From NCBI GenBank assembly GCA_049653005.1, contig JBASFL010000065.1, forward strand, positions 1-64,000: DNA of 64,000 bases, given 5' to 3'. Made by a program: the position numbers and the translations under genes. This document shows, one piece after another, positions 52,278-61,271 of the stretch (position 1 is the stretch's first letter; each line of letters begins with the position of its first letter). The DNA is from UBA2334 sp049653005. Lineage in GTDB: Bacteria; Pseudomonadota; Gammaproteobacteria; Burkholderiales; Burkholderiaceae_C. Under the pieces are notes generated by a model. That model was not told the DNA's origin and ran no database searches. It saw only the letters and a list, made by a program, of their open reading frames with translations.

Positions 52278-53374
52278 GCGGGTGCGGTGTTTTTCAAGGG
52301 AAATTGCACTGTAGCGCTTGTCCCTTTTGGGTTGTTTGCTATCAGTGTCAGCGTGCCTTCTGGGCCGTAGGCGGTGGCCAGGCGTTCGCGCACATGGGCC
52401 AGGCCAAAGCCGGTGTGGTGGGCGCCCGCTGGGGCGTTGCCCAGGCCCACGCCGGTGTCGGTCACTTGCAGGTGCAGGGTGTCGCCGTGGCTTTGTTGGC
52501 CCGGGCTGACCCAGGCGCGCACGGTGATGTGACCGCCCGCCACGTGGGGCTCCAACCCGTGGGAGATGGCGTTCTCCACCAGCGGTTGCAGCAGCAGTGG
52601 GGGCACGGGCAGGGGGCGCAGGGCGTCGGGCAGGTCCAGCGTCACTTGCAGGCGTGGGCCCATGCGGATGGCCATCAGCGCCAGGTAGTCGTTCAGCCGT
52701 TCAAACTCTTGCGCCAGCGGGTGAGCGCTGGCGCGCGAGGCTGTCAGGGTGCTGCGCAGGTAGGCAATCAGGTGGTCCAGCATGGCCTGGGCTTTGACCG
52801 CATCGAGACCGATGAGCACGCGCAGGTTGGCCAGGGTGTTGAACAGCATGTGGGGTTCCAGCTGGCTTTCCAGCAGGCGCAGCTGGGCTTCGGTTTGCTG
52901 GCGCTGGGTGCGCTCCAGCTCGGTTTGCAGGTAGCTGCTTTTGCCCGCCAGGTAAAAGTACAGCGTCATGGCGCTGCCCACCACGGCGGTGATGGCCAGC
53001 ATGGCCCAGGCCATGCGCGGGTGTGTGGTGACCATCAGCGCGGCGTGGCCGCCGTACCAGTTGCCCACCGTTGTGCCCACGGCCGCGCCGAGGCCAATCA
53101 CCGTGGGAATCAGCACCGCGGCGCGCCAGCCCCGGGGAAAACCACCGGGGTCGCCAGGCCGGGCCAGCCAGCGGGCCCCGGCGTTCATCAGTGACCAGAT
53201 GGTCAGGCCAATGGCCTGCGAATACACCATTTGCTCGTCCAACGGCCCCAAGCCCGCCGACCACAGCGCCAGGGCAATGGCGCTGTTCACGGCCACGGTG
53301 ATGGCCGCGCCTTTGAGCAAGGTGCGCACGGTGCACAGCGGGTCGGCCGTGGCGGGTGTGGTGGTGGCTTTCAT
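52274..53374 (-). CDS. LytS/AlgZ-like sensor histidine kinase
   Basis: The 366-residue protein has four hydrophobic segments (residues 20-140). The His_kinase domain has the phospho-acceptor QLEPHMLFNTLANLRVL (about 188-204) and a GHKL ATPase with LVENAISHGL and GLGLAHVRERL-type loops. There is no periplasmic sensor of note. The C-terminal end contains a copy of the dispersed repeat in antisense. Start ATG 53374; the Pro/Arg-rich extension upstream is unlikely. Confidence 0.9.
   Translation of the reverse strand: MKATTTPATADPLCTVRTLLKGAAITVAVNSAIALALWSAGLGPLDEQMVYSQAIGLTIWSLMNAGARWLARPGDPGGFPRGWRAAVLIPTVIGLGAAVGTTVGNWYGGHAALMVTTHPRMAWAMLAITAVVGSAMTLYFYLAGKSSYLQTELERTQRQQTEAQLRLLESQLEPHMLFNTLANLRVLIGLDAVKAQAMLDHLIAYLRSTLTASRASAHPLAQEFERLNDYLALMAIRMGPRLQVTLDLPDALRPLPVPPLLLQPLVENAISHGLEPHVAGGHITVRAWVSPGQQSHGDTLHLQVTDTGVGLGNAPAGAHHTGFGLAHVRERLATAYGPEGTLTLIANNPKGTSATVQFPLKNTAPA
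52314..52342 (+). repeat. Dispersed repeat, copy 7 (antisense in kinase 3' end)
   Basis: GCGCTT, 17 bases, TGCTAT inside the last 70 bases of the histidine kinase gene, on the opposite strand to it. The flanks match the family less well than the other copies, so this one could be partly coincidental. Confidence 0.5.
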
Positions 53375-53532
53375 GGGGCGCAGTGTAGGCAGGTGGGCGC
53401 GCTGGGCGCACCGGTTGTGCGACGGGTGGCGTTCAGGCGTCGCCAACCGCAGGGCGGGGGGTGTGGGTTGCAGGGCGCGGGCCGGGGCGGGCATTTGCAG
53501 CCGGTGGCCGGATTGCGGTAAAAGCCGGTTCC

Positions 53533-54033
53533 ATGAACTTTCCCCAATTGAAACCCCTGGCCTGGTGTTGCGCCGCGTTGTTGGCCGGTGTTGCCAGTGC
53601 GGTGCACGCCCAGCCTGCGGCCGCGGTACCCGCCATCCACTTCATTTGGATGGGCGGCGACGATTGCCCGCCCTGCGTGCGCTGGCGCAAAGAAGAACTG
53701 CCCAAGCTGCAAGCCTCGCCCGAGTTCAAACACATGCGTTTCAGCTACGTGCGCAAGGTGATCGGCTCAGCGGTGCCGCCCAGCTTGTTTTTGCCCAACG
53801 AGGTGGTGCCCCACAAAGACCAGCTCGACGAGGCCAGCAACCGCCGGGTGGGCTCGCCCCAGGCGGCCCTGGTGGTGAACGGTGTGGTGCACGACTACTT
53901 TTTTGGCACCCGCACCGCCGAACAGATCGAGGACATGGTGCAGGCCGTGCGCACGGGCCGCCCCGGTGACTACCCGTTTCCCCGCTGCCTGAAGGTGGCC
54001 AAAACCGGGCGGGCCTGCGACAAACCCGCCTGA
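53533..54033 (+). CDS. Periplasmic thioredoxin-like protein
   Basis: This 166-residue protein has a signal peptide (CAALLAGVASAVHAQP, ending near 27), then HFIWMGGDDCPPCVRWRKEELP with a CPPC motif at about 45-48 and a thioredoxin-like layout. The C-terminal RCLKVAKTGRACDKPA adds two more cysteines. CPPC in place of CGPC or CPHC may tune the redox potential. It is likely a periplasmic thiol-disulfide protein of undetermined partner. Divergent from the kinase gene with about 160 bases between. Confidence 0.75.
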   Translation: MNFPQLKPLAWCCAALLAGVASAVHAQPAAAVPAIHFIWMGGDDCPPCVRWRKEELPKLQASPEFKHMRFSYVRKVIGSAVPPSLFLPNEVVPHKDQLDEASNRRVGSPQAALVVNGVVHDYFFGTRTAEQIEDMVQAVRTGRPGDYPFPRCLKVAKTGRACDKPA

Positions 54034-54052
54034 TGCCCACGGGCCCACACAC

Positions 54053-55426
54053 TCAGGACACCCGCGCCAGCAGCGCCCCGTTCGTTGTGTCTGCCTGGTC
54101 TGGCACTGGCACCCACACTGTTTGGCCACTTCCCGTGGCGCCGTGAATGGGCTGGCCATCGGCGTTTTTCATCGCGGCCAGTGGAAGCAGGCGGTTGCCG
54201 CTGGGGTGCACCACCTCCAGCGTGTCGCCCACGGCAAACGGGCTTTGGGCGCTCACTTCTGCCCAGCCACCGGCCACGCGCAGCACCTCGCCCACGTATT
54301 GGCTGTGGCGCGCTTGGGCGCCGCCGGTTTCATAGGCCTGGTAATCGTGTGCTGGGCGGCGCTCCAGAAAGCCGCTGGTGTAGCCCCGGCTGGCCAGGCT
54401 TTCCAGTTGGGCAATCAGCCCGGGGTTGAAGGGCTGGCCTGCCACCGCGTCGTGGATGGCCTGGCGGTAAATTTGCGCGGTGCGGGCCACGTAATACCGG
54501 CTTTTGGTGCGGCCTTCCACTTTCAGTGAATCCACCCCGATCTGGGTCAGCCGCGCCACGTGCTCCACCGCGCGCAGGTCTTTGCTGTTCAGGATGTAGG
54601 TGCCGTGCTCGTCCTCCATGATGGGCATCAGCTGCCCGGGGCGCTCGGCCTCTTCCAGCAAATACACCCGGTCGGCGGCGGGGTGGCGGGCGCTGCCGCC
54701 GCAGGCCGAGACGGACGCGAACGCGGTGTCGGCTTCTTGTTGTTCTTGGGCAAAGTTGAAGCCGCTGTCCAGCCGCGGTGGGGCTGCGCTGTCGCTGTCA
54801 CTGCCGCTGGCCTGGGTGGCGTTGTGCGGCAAGGCGCGGCGGTTGAAGTAGCCGCTCAGCAGACAGCGGCCCGAGTAAGCGATGCACAGCGAGCCGTGCA
54901 CCAGCACCTCCAGTTCGATGTCGGGGCATTCCTGGCGAATGGCTTCAATTTCGTCCAGGCTCAGTTCGCGCGACAAAATGATGCGCGACACCCCCGCCTT
55001 CTGCCAGAACTTCACCGCGGTGTGGTTGGTGGTGTTGGCCTGCACCGAGAGGTGGATGGGCACGTGGGGCCACGCGCCGCTGTGCATTTTGTCCAGCACC
55101 ATCATGATCAGCCCCGGGTCGGCCATGACGATGCCGTCGGGCTTGAGGGCCACGATGGGCTCGATGTCGCGCAGGTAGGTGCGCACCGCGTCGTTGTGCG
55201 GCAGCAGGTTGCTGGTCAGGAAGAACTTTTTGCTGCGTGCATGGGCGTGTGCAATGCCCTGCGCCATCTGCTCCAGCTGGAATTCGTTGCGGCGGGCGCG
55301 CAAGCTGTAGCGGGGTTGGCCGACGTACACGGCGTCGGCACCGAAATCACACGCGGCACGCAGGTGGGCCAGGGAGCCGGCGGGCAGCAGCAGCTCGGGT
55401 GCTTTCAAGGGGGTGGGGGCATTCAT
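54053..55426 (-). CDS. Peptidase U32-family tRNA hydroxylation-like protein (TrhP/YegQ relative)
   Basis: This 457-residue protein is close to YegQ/TrhP, which with prephenate makes 5-hydroxyuridine in tRNA. The U32 signature ELEVLVHGSLCIAYSGRCLLSGYFN is intact (two cysteines, about 160-184), as are EDEHGTYILNSKDLRA and KVEGRTKSRYYVARTAQIYR. The following conserved NQG-C-x3-CRW segment is replaced by an Ala/Ser/Asp-rich stretch of about 50 residues. The two cysteines thought to complete the cluster are therefore missing. Confidence 0.8.
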   Translation of the reverse strand: MNAPTPLKAPELLLPAGSLAHLRAACDFGADAVYVGQPRYSLRARRNEFQLEQMAQGIAHAHARSKKFFLTSNLLPHNDAVRTYLRDIEPIVALKPDGIVMADPGLIMMVLDKMHSGAWPHVPIHLSVQANTTNHTAVKFWQKAGVSRIILSRELSLDEIEAIRQECPDIELEVLVHGSLCIAYSGRCLLSGYFNRRALPHNATQASGSDSDSAAPPRLDSGFNFAQEQQEADTAFASVSACGGSARHPAADRVYLLEEAERPGQLMPIMEDEHGTYILNSKDLRAVEHVARLTQIGVDSLKVEGRTKSRYYVARTAQIYRQAIHDAVAGQPFNPGLIAQLESLASRGYTSGFLERRPAHDYQAYETGGAQARHSQYVGEVLRVAGGWAEVSAQSPFAVGDTLEVVHPSGNRLLPLAAMKNADGQPIHGATGSGQTVWVPVPDQADTTNGALLARVS

Positions 55427-55511
55427 GGGGTCGTATTTTCGGCGCTGAGAAATGCCCTGGGGCTGATCGCCGTCAACCCCGGGCGCGCGGGCGTCCGCAC
55501 AATGCGGGCCC

Positions 55512-56762
55512 ATGAACCAAACCTTGTTGATCGCGGGCGGTGGCATTGGCGGCCTGGCCGCCGCATTGGCCTGCGCCCGAGCGGGCACCCCCGTCACGCT
55601 GCTGGAGCAAGCCGCTGAATTTGCCGAAGTGGGCGCGGGCATACAGCTGGGGCCCAATGCCGTGCGTGTGTTGGCCGACTGGGGCCTGACCGACGCCCTG
55701 AAGGCCGTGGCCGCCTTCCCCGGGCAACTGTGCGTGCGCGACGCCCAGGGTGGCCAAACCCTGGGGGCCTTGCGCTTGGGTGCGCGCGCCATTGAAGTCC
55801 ACGGCCAGCCCTACGCCACCATCCACCGGGCCGATGCCCACCGTTTGCTGTTGACCGCGGTGCGGGCAATGGGGGCCAACGGCGGCACCGCGCCCGAGCT
55901 GCATTTGAACGAGCGCTTGCGCGCCATTGAAGAAAGCCCCGACGGTGTGCTGGTGCGCACCGAATCGGGCCTGCTGTGCGAAGGCGGGGCCCTGGTGGGG
56001 GCCGACGGCCTGTGGAGCGTGGTGCGCCCGCACGTGATGGACGGCCCCGCCCGTGGGCACGACACCCCCGCCGCCGCGCAGGAAGCGCCCCCCCGCTTTT
56101 CGGGCCACCTGGCTTACCGGGGCATGGTCAACCAGGCCGATTTGCCCGCCGCCTTGCGCACGCAAAACGTGACCGCCTGGCTGGGCCCACGCCTGCACGT
56201 GGTGCATTACCCCGTGTGTGCCGGTGACAAAGTGAACGTGGTGGCCGTGGTGCACGGCCGCCAAACCGGCAACCCCACCAGCTGGACGCACCAAGCCCAC
56301 CGCGCCGACCTGATGGCCGCGCTGGGCCCCGTGCACACCCAGTTGCAAGGCATGCTCGACGCGGTGCCCGAGTGGCGGCTGTGGCCCCTGAACGACCGCC
56401 CCCCCATGACCGGTGCCTACGCCCACGCCCAGGGCCGCGTGGCGCTGCTGGGCGACGCCGCGCACCCCATGCGCCCCTACCTGGCCCAAGGCGCAGCCAT
56501 GGCGCTGGAAGACGCCTGGACCCTGGGCCGCTTGCTGGCCACACGCGACCTGTCGCAGCCCGTGCCGTGGGCCGCCCTGTTTCAGCGCTACGCCCACACC
56601 CGCTGGGCGCGCAACGCCCGGGTGCAAGCCCAGTCGGCCCGCAACGGGCGGATTTTTCACGCCCGGGGCCTGGTGCGCTGGGGGCGCAACCTGGCCATGG
56701 CCGCAGGTGGCGAGCACTTGCTCGACAATCCCTGGCTGTACCAAGGGCCACCGCAGCCCTGA
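55512..56762 (+). CDS. FAD-dependent aromatic monooxygenase, salicylate-hydroxylase-like
   Basis: This 416-residue flavoprotein has the dinucleotide motif IAGGGIGGLAAALA (about 7-20), the DG motif ALVGADGLWSVVR and the GD motif VALLGDAAHPMRPYLAQGAAMALEDA (about 312-337). These mark group A monooxygenases that hydroxylate or decarboxylate aromatic rings with NAD(P)H. The substrate is not evident. It lies 18 bases before a Bug-type receptor gene, which suggests uptake and breakdown of an aromatic or carboxylic acid as an operon. Confidence 0.88.
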   Translation: MNQTLLIAGGGIGGLAAALACARAGTPVTLLEQAAEFAEVGAGIQLGPNAVRVLADWGLTDALKAVAAFPGQLCVRDAQGGQTLGALRLGARAIEVHGQPYATIHRADAHRLLLTAVRAMGANGGTAPELHLNERLRAIEESPDGVLVRTESGLLCEGGALVGADGLWSVVRPHVMDGPARGHDTPAAAQEAPPRFSGHLAYRGMVNQADLPAALRTQNVTAWLGPRLHVVHYPVCAGDKVNVVAVVHGRQTGNPTSWTHQAHRADLMAALGPVHTQLQGMLDAVPEWRLWPLNDRPPMTGAYAHAQGRVALLGDAAHPMRPYLAQGAAMALEDAWTLGRLLATRDLSQPVPWAALFQRYAHTRWARNARVQAQSARNGRIFHARGLVRWGRNLAMAAGGEHLLDNPWLYQGPPQP

Positions 56763-56780
56763 ACCCACCGAGACTGCCGC

Positions 56781-57824
56781 ATGACACACCCCGCTTTGCC
56801 CCTTGCCGTTGCCCCACCTTCAAAACGGCCTTCGCGTCGGCAGGCCCTGGCGGCGGCGTTGTGCACGGGGGCCCTGTGTGTGGGGTGGGCGCCCGCTTGG
56901 GCCAATGGCCAGGTCGAGGCCAAAGCCCCTGCCTGGCCCACACAGCCGTTGAAGCTGGTGGTGGGTTTTCCGGCGGGGTCGTCACCCGACATCACGGCCC
57001 GCACCCTGGCCGAGCCACTGGCCCAGGCCCTGGGCCAGCCCGTGGTGGTGGACAACAAACCCGGCGCGGGCGGCAACATCGCCGCCGCCGCCGTGGCCCA
57101 CGCCACCGATGGCCACACGCTGGGGCTGATGATCAACGGCAACCTCACGATTGCCAAAATCCTCAACCCCAAATCCCCTTACGACCCGCTGAAAGACTTG
57201 GCCCCCGTGTCATTGCTGGCCACCGCGCCGCTGGTGCTGGTGGCCCCGGCGGGCCAGCCCGACGAGGGCCAGGCCTTTTTGGCCGCCGCACACAAAGGCG
57301 GCAGCGCCTGGAACTACGGCACCCCTGGCGTGGGCACCGTCGCCCACCTCGGCATGGAGATGCTCAAAGCCCGCACCGGCCTTGCCGCCGTGCACGTGCC
57401 GTACCCCGGCAACCCACAGGTCATCACCGGCATGTTGGGCGGGCAAACCCACATGGCGCTGTTGCCCCCAGGCCTGGCCATGCCGCAGGTGCGCGCGGGC
57501 AAGTTGCGGGCCATTGGCCTCACGTCGCCCGGGCGCAGCAGCCTGGTGCCCGATGTGCCCAGCCTGGCCGAGGCGGGTGTGAAAGCGTTTCAGCTGGAAA
57601 TCTGGAACGCCGTGGCCGCCCCCGCCGCCATGCCTCCCGCACACATCCAAGCCGTGGCCAACGCACTGGTTGACATCGTGCGCCGCCCCGACATGCGGCA
57701 GAAACTGTTCAACCAGGGCTGGCAGGTGGTGGGCACCGCGCCCGAGGGGTTGGCGCGGCGCATTCAGGCCGAAACGGCGCAACTTTCGGCCGTCATCCGC
57801 GCACAAAACATTCAGGCGCAGTGA
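56781..57824 (+). CDS. Tripartite tricarboxylate transporter substrate-binding protein (Bug/TctC)
   Basis: The 347-residue protein has an N-terminal signal that ends near PAWANG (about 42). Bug-family blocks are LKLVVGFPAGSSPDITARTLAEPLAQALGQPVVVDNKPGAGGNIAAAAVA and the C-terminal PEGLARRIQAETAQLSAVIRA. It binds small carboxylates in the periplasm. TctA/TctB membrane genes are absent here, as is usual for the very many Bug paralogues of Burkholderiales. Co-directional with the monooxygenase gene. Confidence 0.93.
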   Translation: MTHPALPLAVAPPSKRPSRRQALAAALCTGALCVGWAPAWANGQVEAKAPAWPTQPLKLVVGFPAGSSPDITARTLAEPLAQALGQPVVVDNKPGAGGNIAAAAVAHATDGHTLGLMINGNLTIAKILNPKSPYDPLKDLAPVSLLATAPLVLVAPAGQPDEGQAFLAAAHKGGSAWNYGTPGVGTVAHLGMEMLKARTGLAAVHVPYPGNPQVITGMLGGQTHMALLPPGLAMPQVRAGKLRAIGLTSPGRSSLVPDVPSLAEAGVKAFQLEIWNAVAAPAAMPPAHIQAVANALVDIVRRPDMRQKLFNQGWQVVGTAPEGLARRIQAETAQLSAVIRAQNIQAQ

Positions 57825-57868
57825 ACTGCCCCGTTGCGCCAGACAATTTCACACAGGATAACCCCCGC

Positions 57869-58267
57869 ATGGCCCTTCCCTGGCTCACCCTCATCAAAGC
57901 CGTGCCTTGGGCCGACGTGATTGAGCACGCCCCCACCGTGCTGAGCGGCGCGCAAAAGCTGTGGCAGCGCCTGCCGGGCCGGGGCCCGGCCGCCACGCCG
58001 CCTGCCCCCACCACCCCCGCCGTGGCCGATGCAGGCCAAAGCCTGTCGGCCCAGGTGGCCGAATTGCGCACCGGTGTGGTGGCGGCCGAGCAGCAGCTGG
58101 TCGAGCTGCAAGCCCGCCTGTCTGACAGCAACGCCCTCATCCGCGACATGGCCGAACAACAGGCCCGCATGCTGGCCCAAATCGAGGCCAACCGCCGCGC
58201 CTTGGGCTGGACAGCGGGCTTGGCCGCCGTGGCGTTGGTGGTGGCCGTGGGGTTGTTGCTGCGCTGA
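57869..58267 (+). CDS. Small coiled-coil protein with C-terminal membrane anchor
   Basis: In this 132-residue protein residues 55-105 form a likely coiled coil (LSAQVAELRTGVVAAEQQLVELQARL), followed by a single membrane helix (LGWTAGLAAVALVVAVGLLL) at the C-terminus and no signal peptide. It resembles tail-anchored or membrane-associated spacer proteins of unknown role. The AGGA element before ATG 57869 supports this start over an earlier ATG at 57821. Confidence 0.7.
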   Translation: MALPWLTLIKAVPWADVIEHAPTVLSGAQKLWQRLPGRGPAATPPAPTTPAVADAGQSLSAQVAELRTGVVAAEQQLVELQARLSDSNALIRDMAEQQARMLAQIEANRRALGWTAGLAAVALVVAVGLLLR

Positions 58268-58292
58268 CCAGGCCCCCGCGCCTGCCGGGCGT

Positions 58293-59171
58293 TCAAAGGT
58301 CGGTGCGCAGCTGCCAAAGTTCGGGGAACAGCACCACGTCCAGCATCTTGCGCAGGTAGCTCACGCCGCCGGTGCCGCCGCTGCCCCGTTTGAAGCCGAT
58401 GACGCGCTCCACCGTCGTCACATGGCGAAAGCGCCACAGGCGAAAGGCGTCTTCCAGATCGGTGAGTTTTTCGCCCAGCTGGTACAGGGCCCAATGGGCT
58501 TGTGGGTCGCGGTACACCACCAGCCAGGCTTGTGTGACCGCGTCGCTGGCAGGGTAGGGCTGGGTCCAGTCGCGTTGCAGGTGGCTGGCGGGCACGGGCA
58601 GGCCGTGGCGGGCCAGCAGTTGCAGGCTCAGGTCGTACAGCGACGGGGCTTCGAACGCGGCCTGCACCGGGGCCAGCAAATCGGGCCGGTGGGCGTGTGG
58701 CTTGAGCATGGCGGCGTTTTTGTTGCCCAGGCTGAACTCGATGCAGCGGTACTGGTAGCTCTGAAACCCGCTGGAGTTGTCCAGGTAAGGCCGTATGGCG
58801 CTGTACTCGGGCGGCGTCATGGTGGCCAGCACGTCCCAGGCGTGCACCAGTTGTTCCATGATTTTGCTGACCCGCGCCAGCATCTTGAAGGCGGGGGGCA
58901 GGTCGTCGGCCGCCACGTGTTGCATGGCCGCGCTCAGTTCGTGCAGCAGCAGCTTCATCCACAGCTCGCTGGTCTGGTGCTGCACGATGAACAGCATCTC
59001 GTTGTGGTTGGGGCTGAGCGGTTTTTGCGCGTTCAGGATGCCATCGAGCTGCAAATAGTCGCCGTAGCTCATGCTGCGGCTGAAGTCGAGCTGGGCTTTT
59101 TCGGCGTGGACGATGGCCTCTGGCAGTGGCGTGGGTGCCGCTTCGGCCGGCGGGTTGTGGTGTGGGCACAT
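58293..59171 (-). CDS. kynA: Tryptophan 2,3-dioxygenase
   Basis: The 292-residue haem enzyme oxidises L-tryptophan to N-formylkynurenine, the first step of the kynurenine route. Family blocks are MSYGDYLQLDGILNAQKPLS, HNEMLFIVQHQTSELWMKL, SGFQSYQYRCIEF and the C-terminal RHVTTVERVIGFKRGSGGTGGVSYL with the haem-ligand histidine. ATG 59171 has GAGG upstream; a TTG at 59177 is also in frame. It starts 9 bases after kynU and is the last gene of kynB-kynU-kynA. Confidence 0.96.
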   Translation of the reverse strand: MCPHHNPPAEAAPTPLPEAIVHAEKAQLDFSRSMSYGDYLQLDGILNAQKPLSPNHNEMLFIVQHQTSELWMKLLLHELSAAMQHVAADDLPPAFKMLARVSKIMEQLVHAWDVLATMTPPEYSAIRPYLDNSSGFQSYQYRCIEFSLGNKNAAMLKPHAHRPDLLAPVQAAFEAPSLYDLSLQLLARHGLPVPASHLQRDWTQPYPASDAVTQAWLVVYRDPQAHWALYQLGEKLTDLEDAFRLWRFRHVTTVERVIGFKRGSGGTGGVSYLRKMLDVVLFPELWQLRTDL

Positions 59172-59180
59172 GGGCAAACC

Positions 59181-60494
59181 TCAGGTCACGGCGTGTTTCT
59201 GGTGGAAGCGGGGCTGCTGCCACTCGCCGGTTTGCAGCACCTGCCGCAGGTGGTCGGCGGCGTGCCACACGTCTTCAAAGCCCAGGTACATGGGGGTGAA
59301 CCCAAAGCGCAGGATGTCGGGGTGGCGCGCGTCGCCTGCGCGGAAGTCGCCCACCACGCCACGTGCAATGAGCGCCTGCACGGTGGCGTAGGCGCCTGTG
59401 CCCACGGTGGCGCCAGTTGCGTCAGTTTTGCTCAAACAAACTTGTGAGCCTCGGGCCGCGTGGTCACGTGGCGTCACCAGCCCCAGGCCGTGCCCGGCGC
59501 AGCGCTGTTCCACCAGCGCAATGAACAGGTCGGTCAGCGCCAGGCTCTTGGCGCGCAGCGCGGCCATGCCGCCCAGGGGCTCGGCGGCCAGCAGGGTGTC
59601 CACGCCACATTCCAGTGCCGTCAGGCTGAGGATGGGCTGGGTGCCGCACTGGTAGCGGGCAATGCCCGCAGCGGGCCGGTAGTCGGGAGTGAATTCAAAC
59701 GGCGCTGCGTGGCCCCACCAGCCCGACAGGGGTTGCCAGAAACGGTCCACATGCCGGGCATGGGCCCACACAAAGGCGGGCGCGCCGGGGCCACCGTTCA
59801 GGTATTTGTAGCCGCAGCCCACGGCAAAGTCGGCCTGTGCGCCGTTCAGGTCCACTGGCACGGCGCCGGCGCTGTGGGCCAGGTCCCACACGGACAGCGC
59901 CCCAGCGGCGTGCGCGGCGGCGGTGATGGCGGCCATGTCGTGCATGGCGCCGGTGCGGTAGTTGACGTGGGTGAGCATCAGCACCGCCACATCAGGGGCC
60001 AGTTCGGCCAGCACCTGGGGTTGGCTGCCGTCGTTGTCCATCAGGCGCAGGGTGTAGCCGCGTTCTTGGCACAGGGCTTCGGCAATGTAGAGGTCGGTGG
60101 GGAAGTTGCTGCGCTCGCTCAGCACCACTTTGCGACCGGGGGCGTCAAGTGCTGCGATGTTCAACGCCGCGCTGAGCACCTTGAACAGGTTGACCGAGGT
60201 GCTGTCGGTGGCCACCACCTCGCCAGGGGCTGCGCCCACCAGGCGCGCGATTTTGTCGCCCACCTTCTGCGGCAGCGCAAACCAGCCGGCGGTGTTCCAG
60301 CTTTGAATGAGGTCACGGCCCCATTCGGCCGTCACGGCCTCGGCCACGCGGGCGGGGGCGGTGTGGGGCATCACGCCCAGCGAGTTGCCATCGAGGTAGA
60401 TGGTGCCTGCGGGCAGGTCGTACAGGTGGCGCAGCTCACGCAGCGGGTCGGCGGCGTCGCGGGCCTGGCAGTCGGCAAGGGTGATGGTGTTCAT
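59181..60494 (-). CDS. kynU: Kynureninase
   Basis: This 437-residue PLP enzyme cleaves kynurenine to anthranilate and alanine. Recognisable are IYLDGNSLGVMPHTAP (about 33-48), the PLP lysine in GCGYKYLNGGPGAPAF (K near 232), WDLAHSAGAVPVDL and the C-terminal RFGFTPMYLGFEDVWHAAD. The spacer from kynB is filled almost entirely by a dispersed repeat copy that ends 4 bases from ATG 60494. Confidence 0.96.
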   Translation of the reverse strand: MNTITLADCQARDAADPLRELRHLYDLPAGTIYLDGNSLGVMPHTAPARVAEAVTAEWGRDLIQSWNTAGWFALPQKVGDKIARLVGAAPGEVVATDSTSVNLFKVLSAALNIAALDAPGRKVVLSERSNFPTDLYIAEALCQERGYTLRLMDNDGSQPQVLAELAPDVAVLMLTHVNYRTGAMHDMAAITAAAHAAGALSVWDLAHSAGAVPVDLNGAQADFAVGCGYKYLNGGPGAPAFVWAHARHVDRFWQPLSGWWGHAAPFEFTPDYRPAAGIARYQCGTQPILSLTALECGVDTLLAAEPLGGMAALRAKSLALTDLFIALVEQRCAGHGLGLVTPRDHAARGSQVCLSKTDATGATVGTGAYATVQALIARGVVGDFRAGDARHPDILRFGFTPMYLGFEDVWHAADHLRQVLQTGEWQQPRFHQKHAVT

Positions 60495-60498
60495 AACA

Positions 60499-60526
60499 GT
60501 AGCAAAAAATGACGTGGATAAAGCGC
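60499..60526 (-). repeat. Dispersed repeat, copy 8 (between kynB and kynU)
   Basis: On the minus strand: GCGCTT, 17 bases, GCTAC, one base shorter than other copies, preceded by GGCCTCCA. It fills the kynB-kynU gap and ends 4 bases before the kynU start codon. Confidence 0.7.
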
Positions 60527-60550
60527 TGGAGGCCAATTTGGCTATAAAAA

Positions 60551-61207
60551 TCAACCGGGCAGGGCGCGCAGCACGGCGCGCACGGGGCTGGCGTCGGCGG
60601 TGGTCAGCTTCAGGGGCAGAGCGATGAGTTCGTAGTCGCCCTCGGGCACGTCGTCGAGCACCAGGTTTTCCAGCACGCGCAGGCCCCGCTGGCGTATCAC
60701 CTGGTGGCTGTCCAGGGTTTTGCTGTCGGCGGGGTCGATGCTGGCGGTGTCAATGCCCACCAGCACCACGCCCCGGTTGGCCAGCAGTTCCACCGTGTCA
60801 GGGGCGAAGGCGCTCAAAGCGCCGTCCCATTGGCGCTGGGGCATGTGGGCATAGGTGCGCACCAGCACGCGCGGGGGCAGCGGGCTTGCCTGTTCACCCA
60901 GCGCGTGGGCCAAGTGGTGGGGCAGCACCAGCGGGCCGGGGTTGATGGCGTGGATGACGCGGCACGGGCCCAGAAAGGGGGGCAGGTCCAGCGCACCCAC
61001 GGCCTGGCCCGCAGGGTCGTAGTGCAGGGGGGCATCGGCGTGGGCCCCCAGGTGCGGCGACAGCGTGATGGCGCTGACGTTCACCGGGCAGCCGGGGCCG
61101 AGCGTGGCCACCCAGGTTTGGCTGTAGGGGGTGTCGCCCGGAAAGGCGGGGGTGTGGGCATCGACCGGGGGCGAAATGTCCCACAGGCGGGGGGTGTGGT
61201 GTGGCAT
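60551..61207 (-). CDS. kynB: Kynurenine formamidase
   Basis: This 218-residue cyclase-family metal hydrolase converts N-formylkynurenine to kynurenine. It shows DISPPVDAHTPAFPGDTPY (about 9-27), the zinc motif LSPHLGAHADAPLHY (HxGTHxD-like) and the C-terminal DAKTLDSH-type block DSKTLDSHQVI. It is the first gene of kynB-kynU-kynA. In many burkholderia a Lrp-type KynR lies beside this operon; none is seen directly upstream here. Confidence 0.95.
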   Translation of the reverse strand: MPHHTPRLWDISPPVDAHTPAFPGDTPYSQTWVATLGPGCPVNVSAITLSPHLGAHADAPLHYDPAGQAVGALDLPPFLGPCRVIHAINPGPLVLPHHLAHALGEQASPLPPRVLVRTYAHMPQRQWDGALSAFAPDTVELLANRGVVLVGIDTASIDPADSKTLDSHQVIRQRGLRVLENLVLDDVPEGDYELIALPLKLTTADASPVRAVLRALPG

Positions 61208-61271
61208 GGGCGCTGAAGGTAGCACCGGCCGGGGGTGTGTGGTGTCGGTTGCCTGCAACACCTGCAAAGGG

